Source of the DNA: CAYXVF01 sp964468125
GTDB lineage: Bacteria > Myxococcota > XYA12-FULL-58-9 > CAYXVF01
Assembly: GCA_964468125.1 (NCBI GenBank)
Contig: CAYXVF010000177.1
Coordinates: 1 to 7,223, forward strand
Length of the DNA: 7,223 nucleotides
Direction: 5' to 3'
The notes under the pieces were generated by a model. It made no database searches and was not told where the DNA came from. It worked only from the letters and a program-made list of their open reading frames with translations. The translations under genes and the position numbers were made by a program. Below, piece after piece: positions 1 through 5,781 of the stretch (its first letter is position 1; each line of letters opens with the position of its first letter).

Positions 1-60
<60 letters not shown>

Positions 61-65
61 CCCGA

Positions 66-79
66 GTCCTCGCTAGGAC
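66..79 (+). terminator. Small hairpin after the poly-Asp stop, possible weak terminator
   Basis: GTCCT (66-70) and AGGAC (75-79) form a perfect 5-bp stem around a CGCT loop, six bases after the TGA at 58-60. No T-run follows on either side, so it is not a classic intrinsic terminator. A stem this short can arise by chance. Confidence 0.2.
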
Positions 80-148
80 ACGCGATTAGATTGCCTATGG
101 CCGGGTTACTCACGGTGGTGTCCTGCGTGAGCGGGAAGTGAGGAGCCC

Positions 149-211
149 GTGCCATTTTTCTTGCCGGTAGGTTTGCACCCCCCCCGAGTCTCGCCCAACA
201 TGGCGCGGTGA
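149..211 (+). promoter_or_regulatory. Possible 20-codon leader reading frame overlapping the GT5 start
   Basis: A GTG at 149 sits three bases after an AGGAG (141-145) and opens a 20-codon frame that stops at TGA 209-211. This stop overlaps the GTG start of the glycosyltransferase (208-210) as GTGA, the arrangement typical of translational coupling. The downstream GTG has no Shine-Dalgarno of its own, so coupling would explain how it is initiated. The frame contains an 8-C run (178-185). One added C would fuse this frame to the glycosyltransferase and give a 20-residue N-terminal extension. The Shine-Dalgarno spacing is short and the peptide resembles nothing I recognise, so this remains a hypothesis. 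Confidence 0.25.
178..185 (+). repeat. 8-C homopolymer tract upstream of the GT5 gene
   Basis: Eight consecutive C residues lie 22 bases before the GTG at 208. Such tracts are sites of polymerase slippage and of sequencing miscalls. In DNA this GC-rich, one or two C/G runs of this length per 7 kb are expected by chance, so the tract matters only for its position. Confidence 0.9.
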
Positions 212-1695
212 GCGCATCGAACCCCTACCCCGGACGTCGTCGACGAAAAAAACCGCGCGTGCTGCTCGTGACCCCGGAGGTGACCGAGCTGCCCGAGGGC
301 GTCGGCAACGCGGCGAACTTCGTGCGGGCAAAGGGCGGTGGCCTCGCGGACATCTCGGCGGGACTCTTTGCTCAGCTTCACGAAACCGACGAGTTCGACG
401 TTCACATCGCGATGCCGAAGTACGATCGGCAATTCGTCGGCGAGGCGGCGAATTTTCGCCAGCTCGAGCTCGACGCGCCCAAGTGGGAGCGTCGCGGCAT
501 TCACCTCGTGACCGACAGCGCCTTCAGCAATATCCAAGAAGTGTACGAACAGACCGGTGAGAATTCTCCGGTGCGACGCTCATTGGCGCTGCAGCGCATG
601 GTGATCAATCGCTTTCTCGACACCCTCACCCCGGATCTCGTCCACTGCAACGATTGGATGACGGGCCTCATCCCGGCGGCCTGCCGCGAGCGTGGAATCC
701 CGAGCGTCTTCACGATCCACAACCTGTTCACCTATTGGGCTACGCCACGGCACATCGACTTTCACGGGATCGACGTGCATCGCCTGCAGGGGCATTTTTG
801 GTTCCAGTGGTTCCCTGATTTTGGTGACAACGATTGGCACTACAATCACGTGGATTTCGCGAGCACGGGGGTGTTTGCGGCGAGCGTCGTCAATACGGTG
901 AGCCCCACTTTCGCAAAAGAGGTGAGGCGGGGTGACCACGACTCGTGGGCTCCCGAAAGCCTCATGCGGGCGATCAAGCAGCATCCGCGCTTTGTGGGAA
1001 TCCTGAACGCTCCGAATGATACGGTGCGTCCAGACCTCGAAAACCGTGGAACGGTGACCTTCACCGCGGAAACGGTCGAAGAGGGCAAAGTGAAGAACAA
1101 AGCCAAGCTTCAGCTTGCGATGGGGCTCGAGCTCGCGCCGGAGCGGCCGATCCTCTTCTGGCCTCACCGCCTCTACGGCCAGAAGCATCCGGACCTCGTG
1201 CTTCTGACGATCGATCGCGCGATCGCGCGTTACGGCGCCCAGCTCGCGGTGGTCGCGAACGGAGATAGGGAGACCGAGCGTGCCTTCGACAGGCTTTCAA
1301 TTGCGCGCCGCGGTTCCGTGTCTCGATTCCGCTTCGATCAGACTCTGAGTGACCTCGCTCGGGCGGGGTCGGACTTCATGCTCATGCCGTCGCGCTACGA
1401 GCCCTGCGGTCTCCCGCAGCTCGAGTGCCCCCGTTTTGGAACACTTCCGGTGGTGCGTGCTACCGGTGGCCTCGCCGACTCCGTGGAGGAGCTAAACGGC
1501 GATGTGGGCAACGGCTTTCTCTTTCGCGAAGAGACGGCGGAGGCGTTCTGGGCGGCAACGGAGCGAGCGCTGCGTTTCTATCAGCTCCCCAGACGCCACC
1601 GGGTCTTGGCGCGCATCATGCGCGAGTCGATGGAGCGCTTCACCCTGAAGACCACTACCGAGGAATACAAAGCGATCTACCGCCGGCTCATCTGA
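208..1695 (+). CDS. GT5-family glycogen/starch synthase-like glycosyltransferase
   Basis: This 495-residue protein has the two-domain GT-B layout of bacterial glycogen synthase, which extends alpha-1,4-glucan from ADP-glucose in the cytosol. The N-terminal domain carries the donor loop as KGGGLADIS (K42 to S50), HCNDW (146-150), TIHNL (169-173) and NTVSPTFAKEV (229-239). The C-terminal domain carries RLYGQK (321-326, matching the conserved Arg and Lys of the usual RLTxQKG), PSRYEPCGLPQL (394-405, with Glu398) and TGGLADSV (419-426). Its length is close to the usual 480 or so. Some signatures differ from canonical GlgA: HCNDWM replaces HAHDWH, GILNAPND replaces GILNGID, and a basic 17-residue leader precedes the first beta strand (PRVLLVTPEV). 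The GTG start has no Shine-Dalgarno; an ATG at 200 is out of frame and stops after three codons. GT5 membership is firm; the exact glucan and donor are less sure. No other glycogen gene is nearby. Confidence 0.9.
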   Translation: MSASNPYPGRRRRKKPRVLLVTPEVTELPEGVGNAANFVRAKGGGLADISAGLFAQLHETDEFDVHIAMPKYDRQFVGEAANFRQLELDAPKWERRGIHLVTDSAFSNIQEVYEQTGENSPVRRSLALQRMVINRFLDTLTPDLVHCNDWMTGLIPAACRERGIPSVFTIHNLFTYWATPRHIDFHGIDVHRLQGHFWFQWFPDFGDNDWHYNHVDFASTGVFAASVVNTVSPTFAKEVRRGDHDSWAPESLMRAIKQHPRFVGILNAPNDTVRPDLENRGTVTFTAETVEEGKVKNKAKLQLAMGLELAPERPILFWPHRLYGQKHPDLVLLTIDRAIARYGAQLAVVANGDRETERAFDRLSIARRGSVSRFRFDQTLSDLARAGSDFMLMPSRYEPCGLPQLECPRFGTLPVVRATGGLADSVEELNGDVGNGFLFREETAEAFWAATERALRFYQLPRRHRVLARIMRESMERFTLKTTTEEYKAIYRRLI

Positions 1696-1723
1696 GCACC
1701 CGTCTATTCCGTGTCTCGATACA

Positions 1724-2386
1724 TCAGTGTTTGTGCGCTCGACGCAGCTGCGTGACCGCGGCCCGGAACTGACGCGACGGCTCGAGGAATCGCATGGCGA
1801 AGCCCTTCTGGGTGTGGCGGACGACCTCGGCGCGGCACTCCACCGGAGCGATCTCCGTCGCGTCCGGGAGCACATGTCCGTTCGGACGCGCGCGGACCGA
1901 GACGAGAAGCTCGTCCCCCACGGGCGGCGGCCGGTTCGCGTCCACCGCAGCGCCGTCGAGGCTCAGGCTGACGAGTGTCGATTTCTTCGCGCCGCCGGTG
2001 AAGAGCTCCCGAAGTCCCCGGCTGCCGTCGCTCTTCCAGGTGAGGACGTTGTCGAGCTCCTGGGAGAGGGCTTCGTCCTCCGGGCGGCGGGCCACCAGCT
2101 CATCGAGGAAGGCCTGAAAGGATTCGGTGAAGGACGCCGGTGGGTCGAGAAAGGCCACGGCCACACCGTCGTCGGCGGCAAAGGCAACCTTGGCGTGCAC
2201 GGCAAACCGGTGATTGTCGCGGATCATCTCCAGCTCGAGCACGTCGCGCGGATCCCAGCGCTTCTTCGTGAGCAGGAAGGCGCCGGTGCGGCTCACTGTG
2301 CGTGTCATGCAGGCGGTCGAGCCGTTTCCGTCTTTGACGATGACCCCGATGGCGGCGATGATCCGCGGGGCACGACGATCGGACAT
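1724..2386 (-). CDS. Protein with two degenerate PilZ-like domains
   Basis: A 220-residue soluble protein with no signal peptide or membrane segment. Residues 1-85 look like a PilZ domain: RRAPR (4-8) fits the RxxxR element, and TVSRTG (30-35) sits where D/NxSxxG is expected, with Thr replacing Asp/Asn. After a charged helical linker (about 86-130), residues 136-215 look like a second PilZ barrel, with SLSLDG (140-145) at the equivalent turn and a basic end (RRAHKH). PilZ domains bind cyclic di-GMP and control motility, exopolysaccharide or transcription; since both motifs are imperfect here, binding is uncertain. The start was set at 2386 because GGAGA lies seven bases upstream. The frame stays open for another 105 codons upstream, but that part lies antisense to the Nudix gene and looks non-coding. 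It converges on the GT5 gene with a 28-bp gap that shows no clear terminator. PilZ assignment is by pattern only. Confidence 0.75.
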   Translation of the reverse strand: MSDRRAPRIIAAIGVIVKDGNGSTACMTRTVSRTGAFLLTKKRWDPRDVLELEMIRDNHRFAVHAKVAFAADDGVAVAFLDPPASFTESFQAFLDELVARRPEDEALSQELDNVLTWKSDGSRGLRELFTGGAKKSTLVSLSLDGAAVDANRPPPVGDELLVSVRARPNGHVLPDATEIAPVECRAEVVRHTQKGFAMRFLEPSRQFRAAVTQLRRAHKH

Positions 2387-2421
2387 TTGCGTGTCTCCGT
2401 TGTGGATGAGATCAAAGTTTA

Positions 2422-2431
2422 GCCGATCGGC
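2422..2431. promoter_or_regulatory. 10-bp palindrome in the divergent intergenic region
   Basis: GCCGATCGGC is a perfect palindrome in the 56-bp gap between the divergent PilZ-like (start 2386) and Nudix (start 2443) genes. The gap must hold the control signals of at least the shorter-range promoters, so this could be an operator half. It may equally be chance, since GATC-centred palindromes are common in this GC-rich sequence. I see no convincing -35/-10 pair on either strand here. Confidence 0.2.
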
Positions 2432-2442
2432 GAGGATGCTCC

Positions 2443-3009
2443 ATGAATGCGCGAGGCCCAATTCACCGAAAAATCCCCGAAGGAGACGACCGGGAACGAC
2501 TCGTCTGCAACGAGTGTGGGTATGTGCACTACACCAACCCCAAGGTCGTCGTCGGGGTTGTAGCGACCCATGGCGAGCGGATCTTGATGTGCCGCCGCGC
2601 GATCGAGCCGCGCCGGGGTTTCTGGACGATCCCCGCGGGCTACATGGAAGAGGGCGAGTCGAGCGAAGCGGGTGCAGCGCGGGAGGCATGGGAGGAGGCA
2701 CGAGCGGTGCTCACCATCGACCGCTTGCTCGCCGTCTACAACGTGCCACGGATTTCTCAGGTGCAGCTGATGTATCGAGCGCGTCTCGAGCACGACCGGG
2801 TTGAAGCAGGGCCCGAGAGTCTCGAAGTTGCGCTCTTGCGCTGGGACGAGATTCCCTGGGGTGAGCTCGCCTTTCCGACGGTTCAGTGGGCGTTGCAGCA
2901 CCATCGAGAGGTCTGGGGGCGTGACGCGTTCGCCGCGTTCTCCAACCCGGCCGGGGAGAGCGCGAATCTGCATACCTTCGTGTCACGTTTGTCGGGCAGC
3001 GACGACTAG
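2443..3009 (+). CDS. Nudix hydrolase with partial zinc ribbon
   Basis: This 188-residue protein likely cleaves a nucleoside diphosphate-linked substrate (ADP-ribose or NADH type) in the cytosol; the substrate cannot be read from sequence. The Nudix box spans 66-88: G66, E72, R80-E81 and E84-E85 fit GX5EX7REUXEE, the last Glu residues being metal ligands. The final Gly of the consensus is Arg87. The N-terminus has IPEGDDRERLVCNECGYVHY, with one CxxC pair (C22, C25), followed by NPK, as in zinc-ribbon Nudix proteins. Those proteins, as I recall them, have an earlier FCxxCG pair just before the IPEGD segment, and it is missing here. The ATG at 2443 has GAGGA six bases upstream, and an in-frame TGA at 2407 leaves room for only one more Cys. 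It is the first gene of a two-gene operon with the Nfu gene, five bases downstream. Confidence 0.93.
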   Translation: MNARGPIHRKIPEGDDRERLVCNECGYVHYTNPKVVVGVVATHGERILMCRRAIEPRRGFWTIPAGYMEEGESSEAGAAREAWEEARAVLTIDRLLAVYNVPRISQVQLMYRARLEHDRVEAGPESLEVALLRWDEIPWGELAFPTVQWALQHHREVWGRDAFAAFSNPAGESANLHTFVSRLSGSDD

Positions 3010-3014
3010 GCGCC

Positions 3015-3839
3015 ATGAGCCTCTTGAAGCGGATCGTCGATGCTTTCATACCGGAAGACGACGCGGTGCCCGAAGCCGATGCCTTTGGCATCACCCAGAC
3101 CGGACAAGGGCGTCTGGGAACCCTCGACGAGGGCTTCGGAGTCGTCATTCAAAGCGATGGCAGCGAAGAAGACACTCTCGACCTGCGTGTTCGCGAAGGT
3201 CCTACATCGGACCGGGTCACCGTGGACGGCGTAGACCCGGAGCGGCTCCGCGGTCTCCTCCTCGACTGGGACCCGATGCGCCATCGCTGGCGTTTTGTGC
3301 TTGAGCTCACGCTCCGTGCAAGCGACACCCCGAATCCAAACGGTCGCCTCTACAAGGCGAGCCGTCGTATCGCGAGTGACGCCCCGGCATTCTTCACCCG
3401 CAGCACGGTGAATCCGACTCTGGTCGAGCGGTTGCTCGAACATCCGGGGGTGGAGGCCGTCTTGCTGCGTGGGCACACGCTCACGGTCAACCGCGGCGCA
3501 CCGGAGCTCGAGTGGTCGAGCTTCGACCAGCACGTGGACCAAACCCTTCGCGCCTATTGGCTCGGCGCCGGGCGTGTCGTGGAAGGAGCGAGGCGACCCC
3601 GCTATAGTGACGCCTTCGAGGAGGCGGTGGCGGAGGTCCTCGAGGAGCGCGTCCTGCCCGCGGTGTATCGCGACGGGGGCGACCTGAAGCTCGTCGAGGT
3701 TCGCGATGGGATCGTTCGCCTCAACATGGTCGGCGCCTGTCGCAACTGCCCGTCGAGCACGGTGACCCTGCACCGGGGCGTCGAGTCCGTGTTGAAGCGC
3801 GCCTTTCCTGACCGCGTGCGAGGGGTGGAAGCGGTTTAG
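3015..3839 (+). CDS. Nfu-type iron-sulfur cluster carrier with N-terminal extension
   Basis: A 274-residue cytosolic protein that probably carries a [4Fe-4S] cluster to client enzymes. The C-terminal NifU/Nfu domain (about 199-268) has GGDLKLVEV (221-229) and GACRNCPSS (240-248), with C242 and C245 as the expected cluster ligands. The middle part (about 103-168) matches the Nfu N-terminal domain: DTPNPN (104-109), then a segment ending in HPGVEAVLLRGHTLTVNR (143-160) and LEW, as in mitochondrial-type NFU1. Residues 1-100 are extra and unassigned. Within them VTVDGVDPERLRG (68-80) and LLLDWD faintly recall the Cys-poor end of A-type (HesB/IscA) carriers, which in E. coli NfuA is a degenerate N-terminal domain. 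The start is five bases after the Nudix stop with only a weak AGG upstream, so translation is probably coupled. The stop overlaps that of the convergent antiporter by four bases. Confidence 0.9.
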   Translation: MSLLKRIVDAFIPEDDAVPEADAFGITQTGQGRLGTLDEGFGVVIQSDGSEEDTLDLRVREGPTSDRVTVDGVDPERLRGLLLDWDPMRHRWRFVLELTLRASDTPNPNGRLYKASRRIASDAPAFFTRSTVNPTLVERLLEHPGVEAVLLRGHTLTVNRGAPELEWSSFDQHVDQTLRAYWLGAGRVVEGARRPRYSDAFEEAVAEVLEERVLPAVYRDGGDLKLVEVRDGIVRLNMVGACRNCPSSTVTLHRGVESVLKRAFPDRVRGVEAV

Positions 3840-5107
3840 ACCGAGCTCGTGCTGCCCGGCTGCAGTCGTCGAATGAGCGTCCCGACACTGAGGCCCTGAA
3901 CCAAGATCGAGAAGACGACCACGATGTAGGTCATGGCGAGGATCGCGTCGCGTTCGGGCACCACGTGACCGTGGGCCATGCGCGGGATCGAAAGGGCGAG
4001 GGCGACGGAGATTCCGCCGCGCAGACCCGCCCAAGTCATGATCCGAGTCAGGTTCCAAGCCTCCGAGCGGTTCAGTGCAAGAATCGGAATTCCGACCGCG
4101 ATGAAGCGGCCGAGGAGCACCAGGGGGATGGCGATCAGCCCGGCGAGGAAGAGGCTGCCGCCGAACTCGAAGACCAACACCTCGAGCCCGATCAGCACGA
4201 AGAGCACCGCGTTCAAAATCTCGTCTACGAGCTCCCAGAAGGTGTCCAGGTGATCGCGGGTCTTGTCGCTCATCGCCAGGAGCCGCCCCTTGTTGCCGAT
4301 GAGCAAACCGGCCACGACCATCGCGATCGGCCCGGAAATGTGCAGGTGCATCGCCAGGCTGTAGCCGCCGAGCACGAGGGCGAGGCTGATGAGGACCTCG
4401 ACCGTGTAGTCGTCGATCGACTTCAGCATCAAGAAGGCGACGTATCCGGCCGCGAGCCCAAAGAGCGCACCGCCGAAGGCTTCTTGCACGAAGAGCAGCG
4501 CAATCCCGGCCGTTCCGACCTCGCCATGATCCGCACCGAGGCCTGCGATGCCAAAGATCGCCAGGAACACGACGACGCCGACTCCGTCGTTGAAGAGCGA
4601 CTCCCCGGCGATCTGCGTCGAGAGTCGTCTCGGCGCACCGAGTGTCTTGAGAATGCCGAGAACGGCGATCGGATCGGTGGGGGAGATCAGCGCGCCGAAG
4701 AGCAGGCACATGATGAAGCGCGCTTCGTAGCCGAGAGCACCGAGCACGAGGTAAATTAACCCGCCGACCAAGAACGTCGATACCACCACTCCGATCGACG
4801 CGAGCACCCCGATCAGGAGCTTCTGTTCGGCGAGATCGTCGAGGTTGACGTGGAGCGCGCCGGCGAAGAGCAAGACCCCGAGCATTCCGTCCATCAGCGC
4901 TTCGCTGAAGTCGACTTGGGAGAGAAAGGTCGTCGCCTGCTCCTGAAGGCTCGGGACCAACGAGCCCACCGCCACGATGCCGAGGGAGCACGCCAGGGCG
5001 ATCGCCATCAGGCCGATGGTGGCGGGAAGGCGAAGGAAGCGTTGGTTGAGCCAAGCGATCACCGCTGAAAGACAGAGCAGGATCGCGCTGATATCGAGGA
5101 TGTCCAT
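3836..5107 (-). CDS. CPA1-family Na+/H+ (cation/proton) antiporter
   Basis: A 423-residue inner-membrane protein with about 12 hydrophobic segments and a short C-terminal tail, without a TrkA-type regulatory domain. It should exchange cytoplasmic Na+ or K+ for protons, serving pH and salt homeostasis. Family signatures are clear: SPTDPIAVLGILK (142-154), GESLFNDGVGVVVF (168-181) with the Asn173-Asp174 ion-binding pair typical of CPA1 members, and TWAGLRGGISVALALSIP (358-375) with Arg363 in the conserved GLRGG. Length fits the NhaP-like group. The ATG at 5107 has a moderate AAAGG-type Shine-Dalgarno a few bases upstream, and the first membrane helix begins at once. It is divergent from the small membrane protein gene with a 91-bp gap. 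Its TAA stop overlaps the end of the Nfu gene, so the two converge with no room for a terminator between them. Whether Na+ or K+ is preferred cannot be told. Confidence 0.95.
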   Translation of the reverse strand: MDILDISAILLCLSAVIAWLNQRFLRLPATIGLMAIALACSLGIVAVGSLVPSLQEQATTFLSQVDFSEALMDGMLGVLLFAGALHVNLDDLAEQKLLIGVLASIGVVVSTFLVGGLIYLVLGALGYEARFIMCLLFGALISPTDPIAVLGILKTLGAPRRLSTQIAGESLFNDGVGVVVFLAIFGIAGLGADHGEVGTAGIALLFVQEAFGGALFGLAAGYVAFLMLKSIDDYTVEVLISLALVLGGYSLAMHLHISGPIAMVVAGLLIGNKGRLLAMSDKTRDHLDTFWELVDEILNAVLFVLIGLEVLVFEFGGSLFLAGLIAIPLVLLGRFIAVGIPILALNRSEAWNLTRIMTWAGLRGGISVALALSIPRMAHGHVVPERDAILAMTYIVVVFSILVQGLSVGTLIRRLQPGSTSSV

Positions 5108-5146
5108 GGCCGCCTTTTACACGAGGATCGAACGTGAGTCCCGATG

Positions 5147-5176
5147 TTGAGCACCCCCCACGTCGGAAGCTATCGT
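5147..5176 (+). promoter_or_regulatory. Candidate sigma-70 promoter for the small membrane protein gene
   Basis: TTGAGC (5147-5152) and TATCGT (5171-5176), 18 bases apart, each match four of six consensus bases. The start codon lies 22 bases beyond, leaving a very short leader that contains the AAAGGAGA ribosome site. This is plausible by position and spacing; the hexamer matches are modest. Confidence 0.35.
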
Positions 5177-5185
5177 CGAGGAACA

Positions 5186-5193
5186 AAAGGAGA
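5186..5193 (+). promoter_or_regulatory. Strong Shine-Dalgarno fixing the start at 5199
   Basis: AAAGGAGA lies five bases before the ATG at 5199. It is the best ribosome-binding site in the window and selects this ATG over the in-frame ATG two codons later (5205). Confidence 0.85.
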
Positions 5194-5198
5194 CCGCC

Positions 5199-5765
5199 AT
5201 GTCGATGGAAGCCCCCCCCCTCGAAACCGCGATCAGCACGACACTCAGTCGTTCCTGGGACCTCTTCAAGGAAGACTTCGTGCTGTACCTGCTCGCAACC
5301 CTCCTCGTGGGTCTGGTGGGCGCGGTCTCCCTCGGCATTCTCGCCGCGCCGCTCGGTGTCGGTCTGGTGATGGTGATCAGACGCAAGATCGCGGGCGACG
5401 CCTCGGTCTCCGTCGGGGACGTGTTTCAGGGCTTGTCGAAGCTCGTACCGTCGCTCTTGGCGGCGATCGGTATCTTCATTGCGACGCTCATCGGGATGGT
5501 GCTCCTCGTGCTGCCGGGACTCTTTGTCGTGTTCGTCACCGGTTACACCTTTCACGTGATGGCCTACGAGGACGCGGGAATGGTCGAGTCGATCAAACGC
5601 AGCGTGCGTGTGACCCTCGACAACGCGCTCTTCGCGCTGATCATCTTGGTCATCTCCGGCGTGATCAACGCGATCGGCGGCGCGGTGGCCATCGGTGTCC
5701 TGATCACGGCCCCCTTCACCGCGGTCATGCTGACGGTCGCCTACGAAGAGATGACCAAGGGCTAG
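5199..5765 (+). CDS. Small multi-pass inner-membrane protein of unknown function
   Basis: This 188-residue protein has about five to six hydrophobic segments (roughly 28-48, 49-60, 83-104, 105-122, 143-163 and 165-182) with an amphipathic cytoplasmic start (SRSWDLFKED). The pattern LVLPGLFVVFV (103-113), followed by an acidic YEDAGMVESIKRSVRVTLDN segment (123-142) and more helices, resembles the membrane modules of the YciC, DUF975 and glycerophosphodiester-phosphodiesterase membrane-domain group. None has a well-defined activity, so no function is given. It has a 9-C run in codons 5 to 8 (5212-5220) just after the start, where slippage would shift the frame. It converges on the protease gene with only nine bases between stops. 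I am sure it is a real gene and not sure of its family. Confidence 0.88.
   Translation: MSMEAPPLETAISTTLSRSWDLFKEDFVLYLLATLLVGLVGAVSLGILAAPLGVGLVMVIRRKIAGDASVSVGDVFQGLSKLVPSLLAAIGIFIATLIGMVLLVLPGLFVVFVTGYTFHVMAYEDAGMVESIKRSVRVTLDNALFALIILVISGVINAIGGAVAIGVLITAPFTAVMLTVAYEEMTKG
5212..5220 (+). repeat. 9-C homopolymer at the start of the membrane protein gene
   Basis: Nine C residues encode part of Ala-Pro-Pro-Leu, 11 bases after the end of the start codon. Gain or loss of a C would frameshift the whole protein. A chance run is possible in GC-rich DNA, and miscalled length is a risk, but the intact frame downstream argues the given count is right. Confidence 0.9.
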
Positions 5766-5767
5766 GG

Positions 5768-5781
5768 CGCGTCGCTACGCG
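5768..5781. terminator. Small hairpin between convergent stops, possible weak bidirectional terminator
   Basis: CGCGT (5768-5772) and ACGCG (5777-5781) pair around a CGCT loop, three bases after the membrane protein stop and overlapping the protease stop (5775-5777). Position between two convergent genes fits a shared terminator. There is no T-run and the stem is only 5 bp, so support is weak. Confidence 0.25.

Noticed and set aside
200..211. ATG at 200 as the GT5 start
   Set aside because: It is out of frame with GT5 and reaches TGA after three codons.
580..1188. 202-codon minus-strand frame inside the GT5 gene
   Set aside because: It is antisense to a firmly identified gene and has no domain.
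1205..1232. Dense GATC/GCGATCGC palindromes resembling cyanobacterial HIP1 sites
   Set aside because: Only a couple of copies occur in the window, inside coding sequence with normal codons. This is not enriched enough to suggest HIP1.
1727..2422. 231-codon plus-strand frame antisense to the PilZ-like gene
   Set aside because: It has no ribosome site and no recognisable motif, and it mirrors a gene with a good Shine-Dalgarno.
2387..2701. 105-codon upstream extension of the PilZ-like frame
   Set aside because: It runs antisense through the Nudix gene, including its Nudix box, and is Pro/Arg-rich. The ATG at 2386 has a good ribosome site.
3006..5555. An 849-codon minus-strand open frame spanning the Nfu, antiporter and part of the membrane protein genes
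   Set aside because: It lies in other frames over genes with clear family motifs. Its product is Arg, Asp and His rich, with no recognisable domain, as expected of a stop-poor shadow frame in GC-rich DNA.
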